This document shows, piece after piece, positions 16,736 to 26,210 of a stretch of DNA of 64,000 nucleotides. This DNA is from a virus. The notes beneath the pieces were generated by a model. The model did not search any database. It was not told the DNA's origin and saw only the letters and a list, made by a program, of their open reading frames with translations. Where the stretch lies: positions 1 through 64,000 of IMG/VR virus record IMGVR_UViG_3300022669_000027; one strand, written 5' to 3'. How positions within the stretch are numbered: position 1 is the stretch's first letter; every line of letters begins with the position of its first letter. Made by a program: the position numbers and the translations under genes.

Positions 16736-17109
16736 GGCGTGTATGTACTCATATGGGTTGTATGGTCATATACCTCAACTGTTTCTTCCTCTCCGATTGT
16801 GGGGAGGACTGTTTTTACTTTGCCCGCTGTAGATATAAATTGAAAATCGTAATAATACTCACCAGGTTCTACCAGAGCCGTTTTTTCTGCCGGGATTTCC
16901 AAAGTCAGCAATCCCGTAGGATCGATTAAATCATCGTCGTCTCTATACGCGGTATGTTGAAGAACGCCTGGATCAGGATCTGTCTGACTTGTTTTAAGAG
17001 TAAAGGTCAAAGCCCCATTAGCGGGAATGGGCTGATCATTTTCATCTACTAATTGCAAAGTATAATCAATAGAATCTCCTTTCCTGATCGGATCTATTTC
17101 TGCTGCCAT
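16732..17109 (-). CDS. Ig-like/baseplate-type small structural protein
   Basis: 125 residues with the pattern of a phage beta-sandwich protein: KGDSIDYTLQLVDENDQPI near the start, then TFTLKTS, TLEIPAEKT, and GEYYYDFQFI before a C-terminal tail. Similar architecture occurs in upper-baseplate (BppU-like) N-domains. It overlaps both neighbours by 1-4 bp. Function inferred. Confidence 0.65.
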   Translation of the reverse strand: MAAEIDPIRKGDSIDYTLQLVDENDQPIPANGALTFTLKTSQTDPDPGVLQHTAYRDDDDLIDPTGLLTLEIPAEKTALVEPGEYYYDFQFISTAGKVKTVLPTIGEEETVEVYDHTTHMSTYTP

Positions 17110-17618
17110 TACACCACCCCCATGGATACGGATAGTTCCCCGGCTAAAGGCGCGTCATATGTAACTTTTGCTACATCTCCGCCGAATGTATCTATTACCA
17201 AGGCCGCTGCTTGATACCAACCATTACTGTCGGCCCCTGGTAACGCCGTCAACGTGGTACTTGCAACAGGAACCCATAAGCCGTTATTAGACTTGATCCA
17301 GATTTTGGCATTTACCTGGGACTGACTGGTGAAATAGGCAGCAACAATAATTTTCGACCGTCTTCTTACCGATACTTCAGCACTTTCACCTCCAGAAGAC
17401 GAAAATGAAGGTACTTCAGGGAACTCCAGCGGAGCAAAACACGTTGTAGTTGACTGGAGATAATCAGCATCGTAACCACGCAGACACGCAACAGGAACCG
17501 GATCACCGGAATCAGCATCTTTTACATTAATGTGATCCTCAGCCAAGGAACCGGTTATTGATGCTTGATATGCTGTAGTAGGATTCCATTCTGTATATAA
17601 AGTGTCTGCTATTTGCAT
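17109..17618 (-). CDS. Hypothetical tail-region structural protein
   Basis: 169 residues, Ser/Ala/Thr-rich, mostly beta by composition, without signal or membrane segments. It is tightly coupled to its neighbours by one-base overlaps (TAATG-type). No recognised family. Confidence 0.65.
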   Translation of the reverse strand: MQIADTLYTEWNPTTAYQASITGSLAEDHINVKDADSGDPVPVACLRGYDADYLQSTTTCFAPLEFPEVPSFSSSGGESAEVSVRRRSKIIVAAYFTSQSQVNAKIWIKSNNGLWVPVASTTLTALPGADSNGWYQAAALVIDTFGGDVAKVTYDAPLAGELSVSMGVV

Positions 17619-18241
17619 TATTCACTCAGCCTCTCAAACGTCTTTGGGGTGATAAGATTGTTAGTAAAGAGTAGGTTAATCCCTGCCTTACACTTCTTAG
17701 TCGTAGGATTAACCTTCTTCAAGCCATTTACGTAGTTGACGAATTCATCAACGTCTGGATTATCTGAAGAATCCACTACCTTCCACTCACGGTCTGTTAA
17801 CTGACCCCAAAAGTCGTCGGGAGTCATGTTCTTAGGTCTGCCAGGTTCTCCTCTAAAACTCATAAAGTTACCCTGAATTACCTCACCAACCCGACCAACC
17901 ACATTATTCAATCTGTATTCACTAAGACATGGATCGAATTCTTCTGCTGACTTTCCGATACGGCCAGACTTCGTGTGAGTGACTATGGTAACTATCTTAC
18001 CTTTGTTCTTTATTACAGCAATGCAGCCTCCCTGCTCTATAACCCTTCTGAACTCGTCTGCTCTATAAGGGTGCTTAAGCAGTTCTATGCCATTAACCAC
18101 TGGATTCTCCGCATCAAGAAGTTCCAGGGATATGTCTGCTTCCACCTCCGCAATGATCTGCTCTGTATTCACCACGGCTACCATATCCTCAAGTGTTTTC
18201 TTTGATGCTCTGAACTTACTCTTCAACTTATCTGCTATCAT
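17618..18241 (-). CDS. Hypothetical protein with DNA/host-takeover-like composition
   Basis: 207 residues from the ATG at 18241, which overlaps the previous stop as ATGA; a longer frame to 18259 exists but is less likely. Unlike its beta-rich neighbours it is basic, mixed alpha/beta and lysine-rich. It is probably not a fibre protein and could be an assembly chaperone or a gene inserted in the tail-fibre cluster. No family recognised. Confidence 0.6.
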   Translation of the reverse strand: MIADKLKSKFRASKKTLEDMVAVVNTEQIIAEVEADISLELLDAENPVVNGIELLKHPYRADEFRRVIEQGGCIAVIKNKGKIVTIVTHTKSGRIGKSAEEFDPCLSEYRLNNVVGRVGEVIQGNFMSFRGEPGRPKNMTPDDFWGQLTDREWKVVDSSDNPDVDEFVNYVNGLKKVNPTTKKCKAGINLLFTNNLITPKTFERLSE

Positions 18242-19491
18242 GGTGTGTCCTGTACGCAAAGGTTCTTAACTTCTTTATACAACCGAACTACATAAGGTGA
18301 ACTATCTAATGTATGTATAGTTGTGTCCGTGTCCTCATCAAAAACACTGGATGTATCATATACCTCCAATTCAAAGGGCTGACTTCTAACTACAGACCAA
18401 GTATTGGTGGCTATATCATAGCCGACAACCACATGTTTCATTGCAGGGTCATTTAGGTTGCCTTGATCTATACATATCAAAGACAGGGCTGTATCGTAAT
18501 AGATATGATATTTGATATAGCCTTCATAATCTGACGAGTAATCCGGAATGGTAGTGTTATCCCATGTATTTGCTACTGTATCATATATCAGACCCTTTAT
18601 ATCACCGGTGGTAGTACCTGTTCTATAGAACGCATATAGTTTAGTGCCTACACCGACTGTGCCCGCATTAATAATAGAAACTGGAAGATCGGCCTTTTGA
18701 ACGTATGCCGCAGAATTCGGAGTTGTGTAATCATCTAAGCTCCTATCATACTCATAAACAGATACACCTGAATTCTGACCTCCAAATATATAAGCCTTTC
18801 CGTTACAGAAACCTGCTGATCCTTTATACCCTTGATTTAACACTCCGGGAATGACAGTGGCCATCTCTTTATTAGTACCTGTAGACAGATTTACTTCAAT
18901 AGCTCTGCTGTAATACCTGTCGAAGATCATATACTGTGTGTCGCTAATCTTACAACCTGCTGTATAGTAAACATTGTTTACTAAATCCGTCAAGCGAACA
19001 CTTTCTCCTGTAGGAAGGTGTATCCTATACACGTACTTGTATTGTGACTCACCTCCTATAACATACAGGTAATTATTATATATTGCAAGGAGAGGGTAAT
19101 CCCTATATGGTGTGTCTCCTGATTTAAATATAGTTTCACTCCCATAACCTTTGGCTACGCTTGTAAACCCTGCAGGTACTGTACCTAAGACTTCCTTAAC
19201 TTCTAACGGAAATTCAGGTGTCTCTGTTAGGTCTGCTATAAACTGACACTGCCACACAAAAGTGCCTCCAGACACCATCGCAACTGTACGGTAACTATCT
19301 GTAGATGGACTGGGTGTATATCTTGCAATATAACAGTAAGATGGACCCCCATCAATAATTACATAACAGATGTCACCTTCCCTTACTGCAACATTCGATC
19401 CATCACTGAATATATCAGTGTGGCTCACGTCCTCTAAAGAGTCTGTACCCCCTGATAGGGAATCACAACTTATTATGCTGTTCTTAATCAT
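18238..19491 (-). CDS. Kelch-like beta-propeller tail protein, paralogue 3
   Basis: 417 residues. An N-terminal domain of about 120 residues (DGSNVAVREGD, WQCQF, VPAGFTSVAKGYG) is shared with the next two genes. It is followed by repeated blades with kelch-like features (YLYVIGGES, KAYIFGGQNS, YDTVANTWDN, YDIATNTWSV). Such propellers commonly bind surface glycans, so this is a good receptor-binding candidate. It is ATGA-coupled to the upstream paralogue. The N-domain probably docks on the tail and the propeller on the host. Confidence 0.72.
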   Translation of the reverse strand: MIKNSIISCDSLSGGTDSLEDVSHTDIFSDGSNVAVREGDICYVIIDGGPSYCYIARYTPSPSTDSYRTVAMVSGGTFVWQCQFIADLTETPEFPLEVKEVLGTVPAGFTSVAKGYGSETIFKSGDTPYRDYPLLAIYNNYLYVIGGESQYKYVYRIHLPTGESVRLTDLVNNVYYTAGCKISDTQYMIFDRYYSRAIEVNLSTGTNKEMATVIPGVLNQGYKGSAGFCNGKAYIFGGQNSGVSVYEYDRSLDDYTTPNSAAYVQKADLPVSIINAGTVGVGTKLYAFYRTGTTTGDIKGLIYDTVANTWDNTTIPDYSSDYEGYIKYHIYYDTALSLICIDQGNLNDPAMKHVVVGYDIATNTWSVVRSQPFELEVYDTSSVFDEDTDTTIHTLDSSPYVVRLYKEVKNLCVQDTP

Positions 19492-20714
19492 GTCTTTGTA
19501 ATCCTCACGGGGTTGTCTTTTCTCATAATAAAGTGGGATAAAGACGAGTCTTTATTAAAGTAACCAAAGGGGCATACCATTCCGAAGTCCTTATAATATA
19601 GAGGAATGCCGCCTTCTTCAGGACTCTCAGTGTAAGGATAAGAAGACCATGTGTTACTTACTATGTCGTAAATATGTGTCTGGTTATCTAAACCTGGGAG
19701 AATCAACTGACGTGTCTTTTGATCTATCCAACCCATATGCATCCACCATAAATCGGCTGGACTTGTTGCAAGATCTTCCCAACTGTCAGTATCTATTGAA
19801 TACCTCATAGTATGACAATCAGGCTTTTCACTAACATAATATATCTGATTGTACTCAAAATCAGGACACATACAACCATCTTTGGGAGCAAAAGGAAAGT
19901 CGGCTAATTTATAAACCTCTCCTGTTAAAATATTAACCTTCCCAAATCCTACATCTGGTGGGTACCTACACACATACATCCACTTCCCTATGCGCAAAGC
20001 CATGCGAGGAGTGGACTCACTACCAAACACGTCTGCCCAGCTTGTTGCAGGTGACACAAAGACAAACGGAATGTGAGACACGACACCTTCGTCTATTAAA
20101 AATCTTGAAAGTAATGCAAGATCATCTATGTCAGTTATCATGTTTTCTGATCCACCTTCTGGACTCTCAATGCAGTGAGTTGGACAGCCCCAGAACCCGT
20201 GTGTATTGGTTATGGCTGTATATGTGTACGTATTGGATACCAAATCCCAACGGTGATAATCTCCCTCAGTCACTACATGAAGTATGTTACCAAGAAGAGC
20301 ACAACCATAATAACCAGCTTCTGTCCCATCATAATATACATCCCAACTCATGAACGGTAACTCAGAATATGGTATTACGGCTCCTGTAAACCCACCGGGT
20401 GGAATCTCAGAACCGCTTAAAATATTGAACTGAGTTCCGGATGGTACATCTATGGTGTCTTTAGTAAATCCACAGCAAGACCAATAAAAGTCTCCAGGAT
20501 TGTTATTAGGAACTAAAATGAGAATACCACTGTCAGACTGACCTGCAGCTGACTTAAGAATGTAGAATGCTGTCTTTCCTGTTGCGTCTGCAACCACAGC
20601 CCTATCTCCTACTTCCAATGGAACATTAGACCCGTCTCCATAATAATCAAGAGGATCTATGTTCTTTAATGAAGAGTCATTACCGTCAAGTGTATCACAG
20701 AATAATAATCTCAT
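19488..20714 (-). CDS. Kelch-like beta-propeller tail protein, paralogue 2
   Basis: 408 residues with the same plan as its neighbours: an N-terminal domain (YYGDGSNVPLEVGD, FYWSCCGF, IPPGGFTGAV) and then propeller blades (HRWDLVSNTYTY, YSIDTDSWEDL, YDIVSNTWSS). Sequence divergence in the blades exceeds that in the N-domain motifs. It starts and ends with ATGA overlaps. Confidence 0.72.
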   Translation of the reverse strand: MRLLFCDTLDGNDSSLKNIDPLDYYGDGSNVPLEVGDRAVVADATGKTAFYILKSAAGQSDSGILILVPNNNPGDFYWSCCGFTKDTIDVPSGTQFNILSGSEIPPGGFTGAVIPYSELPFMSWDVYYDGTEAGYYGCALLGNILHVVTEGDYHRWDLVSNTYTYTAITNTHGFWGCPTHCIESPEGGSENMITDIDDLALLSRFLIDEGVVSHIPFVFVSPATSWADVFGSESTPRMALRIGKWMYVCRYPPDVGFGKVNILTGEVYKLADFPFAPKDGCMCPDFEYNQIYYVSEKPDCHTMRYSIDTDSWEDLATSPADLWWMHMGWIDQKTRQLILPGLDNQTHIYDIVSNTWSSYPYTESPEEGGIPLYYKDFGMVCPFGYFNKDSSLSHFIMRKDNPVRITKT

Positions 20715-21892
20715 GGGCGTTCCTTCTTATAAACAGAGTATGGGCTTACACTAATAAGTTTATAACCATCAATCTCTTCGTCATCCAGGAAGAAATTAAC
20801 ACCTTCTCCTAAATACACCGACATAGAATAACCTACAGCCCTATAAAGGATGTTCATATCAGTTAACAATCCTGTATCCCCTGTAAGAGGGTCATAGTAA
20901 ACATAGTCCTCATTATATGGAGAGTATAACCTGCCTGAGATAGGGTCCCAGAACAGTGCGGAAGGATGGTTATATGGTCTTGTGATTGTATTGAAGGCTG
21001 TAATGGAGTGCTTTAAAGTAAAGGATCCATCTGAGGAATCTAAAGTGTAAACTCCATTCCCATAGAGGCATACCAAGAACTTCCCAGGATTGTGTGGATC
21101 GGGTGCCCAGGAACATGGTTGTGCTGGACATACTCCCTTATGTGTCCAAGTATCTCCAGTTATGTCATATTCATAGATGTCATATGCTAAAGAAGAATAT
21201 CTATTGATGTAATATAACTTATTGTTCTCCTGAGATGCATCTATCATAAAGTTCTGATTCATTGCTACTGGATACGCTGCCTTAGCTGCATAACTCATGG
21301 TGGTAGTAGCTACATCAAACAAATGATGGTTACCTGCTGTGTCTATGATATGAATCTTATCCTCTGACTTGGAGTAACAACGTCCGTGCTCGCCAAGGGA
21401 TGACGTGCTGTCTGTCATAGTACCCACTAAATGAACGGCTGATGTTAGGTTATTTAGGTCTATCTCAATTATATTCTCAGATGTGACCCATACCTTACCG
21501 CTAACGTGTTCACATGACAACCCAGAATAATATGCGAACTCTTGCAAGTACGTGATGGTATATGCCAAAGGAGGTACTGAAGCTGAAGACCAACCTGATG
21601 GAATTGAACCACCGAACTTGCCGGTGGTTTCCAGTGAATTAGGTACTGCTCCATCAAAGAACCCATGAGAAACTTTATCCCATTGTATCTTACCATCATC
21701 TGATGATAAGCTTTCTGGCAAGGACTCGGTTGGAGAATCCGTTACTTGGGCTTGAAAAAACGCGCAATCGTCCCGGTTAACATCTCCGATCAAATGTACA
21801 TAATCTCCATTTGAAACAGACCTTAACGGATGGGGTTGTTTAATAGCTCTTAATTCTGCCAAAGAGCGCACTGTGTATATAGCAGTAGACAT
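20711..21892 (-). CDS. Kelch-like beta-propeller tail protein, paralogue 1
   Basis: The ATG at 21892 is preceded by GAGGTG and is preferred over a GTG at 21898, giving 393 residues. The N-domain differs most (ends SIPSGWSSASV), while the blades retain kelch-like signatures (YEYDITGDTWTHKG, TLDSSDGSFTL, YYDPLTGDTG). It is first of three tandem paralogues, after a 98-bp AT-rich gap that may hold a promoter. Receptor-binding role inferred. Confidence 0.72.
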   Translation of the reverse strand: MSTAIYTVRSLAELRAIKQPHPLRSVSNGDYVHLIGDVNRDDCAFFQAQVTDSPTESLPESLSSDDGKIQWDKVSHGFFDGAVPNSLETTGKFGGSIPSGWSSASVPPLAYTITYLQEFAYYSGLSCEHVSGKVWVTSENIIEIDLNNLTSAVHLVGTMTDSTSSLGEHGRCYSKSEDKIHIIDTAGNHHLFDVATTTMSYAAKAAYPVAMNQNFMIDASQENNKLYYINRYSSLAYDIYEYDITGDTWTHKGVCPAQPCSWAPDPHNPGKFLVCLYGNGVYTLDSSDGSFTLKHSITAFNTITRPYNHPSALFWDPISGRLYSPYNEDYVYYDPLTGDTGLLTDMNILYRAVGYSMSVYLGEGVNFFLDDEEIDGYKLISVSPYSVYKKERP

Positions 21893-21990
21893 GATCACCT
21901 CATTTTCATCAGCACTTTTATTGTATATATTCTACTATTTTTGAACTTATTGGTCTACCATTTAATTAAATCAGGATCTTATAAAAAGGT

Positions 21991-22536
21991 TTATGTACAA
22001 AAATCAACCAAAGATTCTCCAGGTTGTTGGACTCTCATTATCGGAAAAGTACGCTCGCTCTCATCGAACAAAGCTCTAAATTGAAACGTCAAAGACTTCC
22101 ATGAATTGGATATTAAAAGAAGTTTACTGGAAATTGATAATTCCACCGCAGGAAACTGTACGCATATAGCCGGGCCGTCGTATACATCGGGTACGAATTT
22201 CAAAGCTCGGACCACGGGAGTCAATTCGGACGTATATAATGGTTCTGTTCCTGCATCCGTATTATCCCCTAACCACCATATTTTTTGAAGCATATTCCGT
22301 GTCATTGATTCACACACAAAAGCTCCATTAAAGGAAGCACTGGTGATTATCCCTTTGGTGGAAGGCAAACGGATAAGCCGCCCGTTCGAGTCAGTATAGT
22401 ATTGATTGAAAAACTTCTGAACCACGTCCATTCCTATTTCCAAATCCATAGAATATCCGAGATCTTCATATGAACCGGAGTCAAATTGTTCTTTAAGGTG
22501 GACAACTCCCCCACCAAGGGATAATGTATCTATCAT
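21991..22536 (-). CDS. Hypothetical tail-region structural protein
   Basis: 181 residues, mixed alpha/beta, no signal or membrane segment. It lies between the CAP-domain/tail-tip genes and the receptor-binding genes and is ATGA-coupled to the preceding gene, so it is probably part of the distal tail. No family recognised. Confidence 0.65.
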   Translation of the reverse strand: MIDTLSLGGGVVHLKEQFDSGSYEDLGYSMDLEIGMDVVQKFFNQYYTDSNGRLIRLPSTKGIITSASFNGAFVCESMTRNMLQKIWWLGDNTDAGTEPLYTSELTPVVRALKFVPDVYDGPAICVQFPAVELSISSKLLLISNSWKSLTFQFRALFDESERTFPIMRVQQPGESLVDFCT

Positions 22537-22835
22537 TTTGTTACCTTAAATTCAAAAGCCAGACAGATTCCGCTTACATCCACAGACACAGTAGCCCCAG
22601 AACAAGTAGCCTGTTGACCAAGAGCCGCGAAACCGTGACGTGTAAATTTGTAATTGGTTCCTTGCGGTAGTTGGATGCCCAAAGCCATCATGGCTTTAAT
22701 GTTTCCGTGATCCACCGAAGGCCACAGGACATTCTGATCACCTTCTGTCACCATCTGTCCATTTTCGTACAGCACGGACCACGCTTTTATGTTGGGGAAT
22801 GATGGAACGGGTATTACGGACGTTATGGTCTCCAT
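22533..22835 (-). CDS. Small hypothetical tail-region protein
   Basis: 100 residues with a glycine-rich beta-like second half. Its first 98 bases overlap the end of the preceding ORF in another frame, unusually long for this genome. The start is preceded by GGAGATTAA. No family recognised. Confidence 0.6.
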   Translation of the reverse strand: METITSVIPVPSFPNIKAWSVLYENGQMVTEGDQNVLWPSVDHGNIKAMMALGIQLPQGTNYKFTRHGFAALGQQATCSGATVSVDVSGICLAFEFKVTK

Positions 22836-23103
22836 TATTTAATCTCCTGTCTATTGTGGATATGGCATCTAAAGAAGACGATAATTGTTTTATGATCCAT
22901 GCTCTATCTCCTGCTCCTTTTTCAATATAAGACATAGTATCTGATAAAGTTTTTTGGAATTGTTTTACCATTCCGGTACTTAAAGGAACAATGGCTTCTA
23001 TGAGTTCGGGAGGTAGATGTTTCAAAGATTCCAAATTTACTTTGATTGAAGGTCTCTCTTCCTTTACCGCGATACGTTTTGTTGTTTTGTTTTCTCTAGG
23101 CAT
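22738..23103 (-). CDS. Small helical hypothetical protein
   Basis: About 121 residues from the ATG at 23103, just after the CAP-domain gene stop. It is lysine-rich at the N-terminus, then helical with SLKHLPPELIEAIVP and a coiled segment. The last 98 bases are also coding for the next gene. The ribosome-binding site is weak. It fills an otherwise empty interval, which supports it being real. Confidence 0.5.
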   Translation of the reverse strand: MPRENKTTKRIAVKEERPSIKVNLESLKHLPPELIEAIVPLSTGMVKQFQKTLSDTMSYIEKGAGDRAWIIKQLSSSLDAISTIDRRLNNGDHNVRNTRSIIPQHKSVVRAVRKWTDGDRR

Positions 23104-23105
23104 AA

Positions 23106-26030
23106 TCAATTAAGTATTAAGGTATCACCTAAACTATCTCCGATGTTTAAAGGATAAGACAAAGGCTGGGGTCCGTTATGTTGGATATCAGTCAGGTCAA
23201 ACATTTGGATCTGTAGTCCAGATGTTCCATATTTATTAGTGAAATATGTACTTTCCGTCAATTCCATTTTATCCCCATATCCAAGTCGAGGACCAGCACT
23301 AAATTCTATCCAAGATGTCCTGCAACTAAAAATAGCCATTGATCCATCTTCTGTAATGGTCAAGTTAGGACAAAGTGGATGCACCCCATCAAAAGATATT
23401 TGATACGGGTTGTACATAGTCTGTTCTCCTTCGTATTGTACTATTTCTTGAAAAGTCTCAATCGGCTGTAACGGATCTGCGTCCAGTTCTTTTGCAGTGA
23501 TTGTTATTTCCGTATCTTCATCGGGATGGGCAGGACCAAATATGAAATGAATGGACCCAGCATCATAGTTAATCTCTGAGGAAGCCAATATCGTATCGAA
23601 CCCGTCTATTTGTTCGGGAATTTCATAAAATACACCGTTCCCGTCATCTTCCAAATAAAAATCTGTGCCGTTAACAGTACAATATACCTTGACCTCTTCC
23701 GGTAAAATACGTCCTTCGAATTGCACTGTATATTCCTGACCTCCGTGGGATTCATATACCTTTTCTTTGTAAAAGTATACACTGCTGTCGTTTGAAGAGT
23801 AGTCAGGAGGAGAGGCTTTCAATTTCCATCTGGCTATTACTATCCCATTCGGATCTATTATCGCTGCCCAAAATTCTGTCTTAAACCACCAATACAATTC
23901 TTTTACCCATTTACCTCCTTCTTCCTCTGGCTCATTCCATTCTCTAGCCGTCGTGTTCAACATTTTAGGCATTGTATAAGTAACAGCTGTGTATCCAGAA
24001 ACTGTGTAAAATACACTGCCTACCATTATATTTTGCCAAGGATTAAGGGTGGGGCCTTGTTGTAATCGAGAAGCCCTATCTATAAAAGTGAGTCCTATCC
24101 TCAATTCACAATCCCCAGGTGCTCCGTTATAAGGGAATTCTGGCTCATTTTCATCTTTTCCCAATAAAGGGGATTCCCTGAAATAATCTCTATTGCCGGG
24201 ATCTGGAATAGGGATAGGCCTGGTGGATCCCTGTACACCTTCTAAAATGACCCTGATATCTTTCCGATCAATGGGACTCACGTTGGTCCTAATATCCCTT
24301 TGTATCCAAAATTCAATAGAATTCCCTGCGTCAACAGGCCGAATAAATGCCCCTGTTGACAGCAGAGATCTTCCGTATTCATGGGGATAGTCAGTATTTA
24401 CATATTCAGAACCGCGATGAACTGTCCCCTCTTCGTCACGGTATATATTGTCTAATTTCCAATCGTAAGCATAGAAATCTTTTATTCTTACAGGTAAATA
24501 TTCCCCTAACAATAAAAAACTACCCTCAAACACAGGACGAAGTATACCTGATAAATAACAAGTTTCTTGAGGAGCAGTACACATTGCACGGATGCCAGAA
24601 CCACGGTACCTGACCACAGGATACCATTCAGGATTATCTGTTTTCCACACGTAAGGAGGCTCTTGATAATCAATTTTATATGATTCGTATTCTTCCGGGC
24701 CATCCTCCTCTTGGGTCATCACAACAGCACAGCCATACCAAGTACCGGAATCAGATCTAGCGAATCCGAAACCTGCCTGATAATATTTAACAGACACAAG
24801 AGCGTCATAATGAACCTCACTGGCCTTCCAAGCTTCCCATAAAGCGTCCACCGCGTAAGCATTTTCCGGCTCTCCTTCGGGCACTTCAAATCCCGATGCA
24901 GATGCCAGTGTCTCCGTCATAATTTCGTATGGAATTCCCGCTGTAGCCAGCCTGTCCTCCGCAGTTTCCCCTGTAAAAGGATCTGTATGGGCTATGAATT
25001 CATATTCTGCCATTTTTTCTGCATAGGATTGACATACAGCTCCAAGCTCTCCATTCCATTCTACTTTATCAACAATTTGTATACAATATCTGTCATGATT
25101 AAGATGCTGGAGGAACCGATTGTCCAGGTCCACAGTGTCCAGTACAAGATTATCACAGGGAATATTTTTATCGAACCCGTCAATCCAACGTATGCCCCTG
25201 TTTCCTTCCGTTCCTAAAAAAGACGGAAAGTCCCAAGCTGGACTGTCGAATAATTCCCAATCCGTGCCTTCAATTGCCGCTACCAATGCATCCTTAGTGA
25301 AAAAACAAACATCTCCTGCTGTAGCTACTCCCCCAAGTTTGGCCCCGGCCCCCATGGTTCCCTCATAATTATATCCGTAATGAGATATTGATACGAAATC
25401 GTCTGCAAAAAAATCTACAAAATAGTCTTCTTGGGTGCTGTTTATGAAGGGCATACAATTCCATAACTGGACATCCTGGGGAATTGCGTGTTTACGGACT
25501 CCATCTTCATAAGACCACCGAGAAGGCATGCAATTGGACTTGTAATCTTTTACTTGTATCCATTCCACATTACCTACTATTTCTATAATGCATTGGTTAT
25601 TTATGGAAGTTCCAAGGTATTGAACGTAGGATAGGGCCTTGTCATCGTAATTGGGTTTCAATAAATAGTACCCGGAAGGAGCTGCCATGACAAAACCACC
25701 TTCGGGATCACATGGATATTCTTCTTCGCTGGGAGAAGGGGCAACAGATACAATACTGATTTGATTAGATGGAGAGGCCGGTGACGGGGAATCTTCTGAC
25801 AAATTAAACCCGGAAGGACTCGATGGCAATGCGCCGCAGGATATATTGCTGTTATAAGGGGAACCTTTCGATGCGCTTTCCCCGGAGTCCAGTTCCCCCA
25901 CTTCGATAATATCCAGCGTAGAATTCACGGGAGCAGAAGGAGTTATAGAAACCCGGTTTCCTCTTCTGGAAGCACTGATTCCATTCTGTTCAGAGGTTGA
26001 AGATATTTTATATGTTTTAATATCCGTCAT
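23106..26030 (-). CDS. Large tail protein with an internal CAP (SCP/PR-1-like) domain
   Basis: 974 residues. A Ser/Pro-rich region (about 50-110) is followed by a large virion-type N-part. At about 310-460 lies a CAP-superfamily domain: an N-helix (HLNHDRYCIQIVDKV), helix (AEKMAEYEF), the conserved histidine in IAHTDPFTG, a possible glutamate in TETLAS, the second histidine helix (EVHYDALVS) and strand AGFGFARSDSG followed by WYGCAVVM. The remainder is beta-rich and Pro/Gly-rich. CAP domains act in secreted and surface proteins as binding or hydrolytic modules; in a phage tail this is uncommon. Probably a tail-tip or adhesin component. Confidence 0.68.
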   Translation of the reverse strand: MTDIKTYKISSTSEQNGISASRRGNRVSITPSAPVNSTLDIIEVGELDSGESASKGSPYNSNISCGALPSSPSGFNLSEDSPSPASPSNQISIVSVAPSPSEEEYPCDPEGGFVMAAPSGYYLLKPNYDDKALSYVQYLGTSINNQCIIEIVGNVEWIQVKDYKSNCMPSRWSYEDGVRKHAIPQDVQLWNCMPFINSTQEDYFVDFFADDFVSISHYGYNYEGTMGAGAKLGGVATAGDVCFFTKDALVAAIEGTDWELFDSPAWDFPSFLGTEGNRGIRWIDGFDKNIPCDNLVLDTVDLDNRFLQHLNHDRYCIQIVDKVEWNGELGAVCQSYAEKMAEYEFIAHTDPFTGETAEDRLATAGIPYEIMTETLASASGFEVPEGEPENAYAVDALWEAWKASEVHYDALVSVKYYQAGFGFARSDSGTWYGCAVVMTQEEDGPEEYESYKIDYQEPPYVWKTDNPEWYPVVRYRGSGIRAMCTAPQETCYLSGILRPVFEGSFLLLGEYLPVRIKDFYAYDWKLDNIYRDEEGTVHRGSEYVNTDYPHEYGRSLLSTGAFIRPVDAGNSIEFWIQRDIRTNVSPIDRKDIRVILEGVQGSTRPIPIPDPGNRDYFRESPLLGKDENEPEFPYNGAPGDCELRIGLTFIDRASRLQQGPTLNPWQNIMVGSVFYTVSGYTAVTYTMPKMLNTTAREWNEPEEEGGKWVKELYWWFKTEFWAAIIDPNGIVIARWKLKASPPDYSSNDSSVYFYKEKVYESHGGQEYTVQFEGRILPEEVKVYCTVNGTDFYLEDDGNGVFYEIPEQIDGFDTILASSEINYDAGSIHFIFGPAHPDEDTEITITAKELDADPLQPIETFQEIVQYEGEQTMYNPYQISFDGVHPLCPNLTITEDGSMAIFSCRTSWIEFSAGPRLGYGDKMELTESTYFTNKYGTSGLQIQMFDLTDIQHNGPQPLSYPLNIGDSLGDTLILN

Positions 26031-26206
26031 TATCTCGTTACTTTTCTGTGTCCGCTGTTTAATGTATAAATGGACGATCCTGTTTTTAATTTTTTGGGGT
26101 TCACCGTTTTATTCACAGATAAAACAGATAACCTCCCTCTGGACCCTCTGACTATTCCTATACCAGCTCCCTTATTGAATGTTTTTATAGTAGAAGTCCG
26201 TCTCAT
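26030..26206 (-). CDS. 58-residue basic peptide in the tail operon
   Basis: Reads MRRTSTIKTFNKGAGIGIV at the start and continues as an Arg/Lys/Ser-rich peptide. Its TAA overlaps the ATG of the CAP-domain gene, and it begins 5 bp after the preceding stop, so it fills the gap exactly as a coupled gene should. Function unknown. Confidence 0.6.
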   Translation of the reverse strand: MRRTSTIKTFNKGAGIGIVRGSRGRLSVLSVNKTVNPKKLKTGSSIYTLNSGHRKVTR

Positions 26207-26210
26207 TTTT

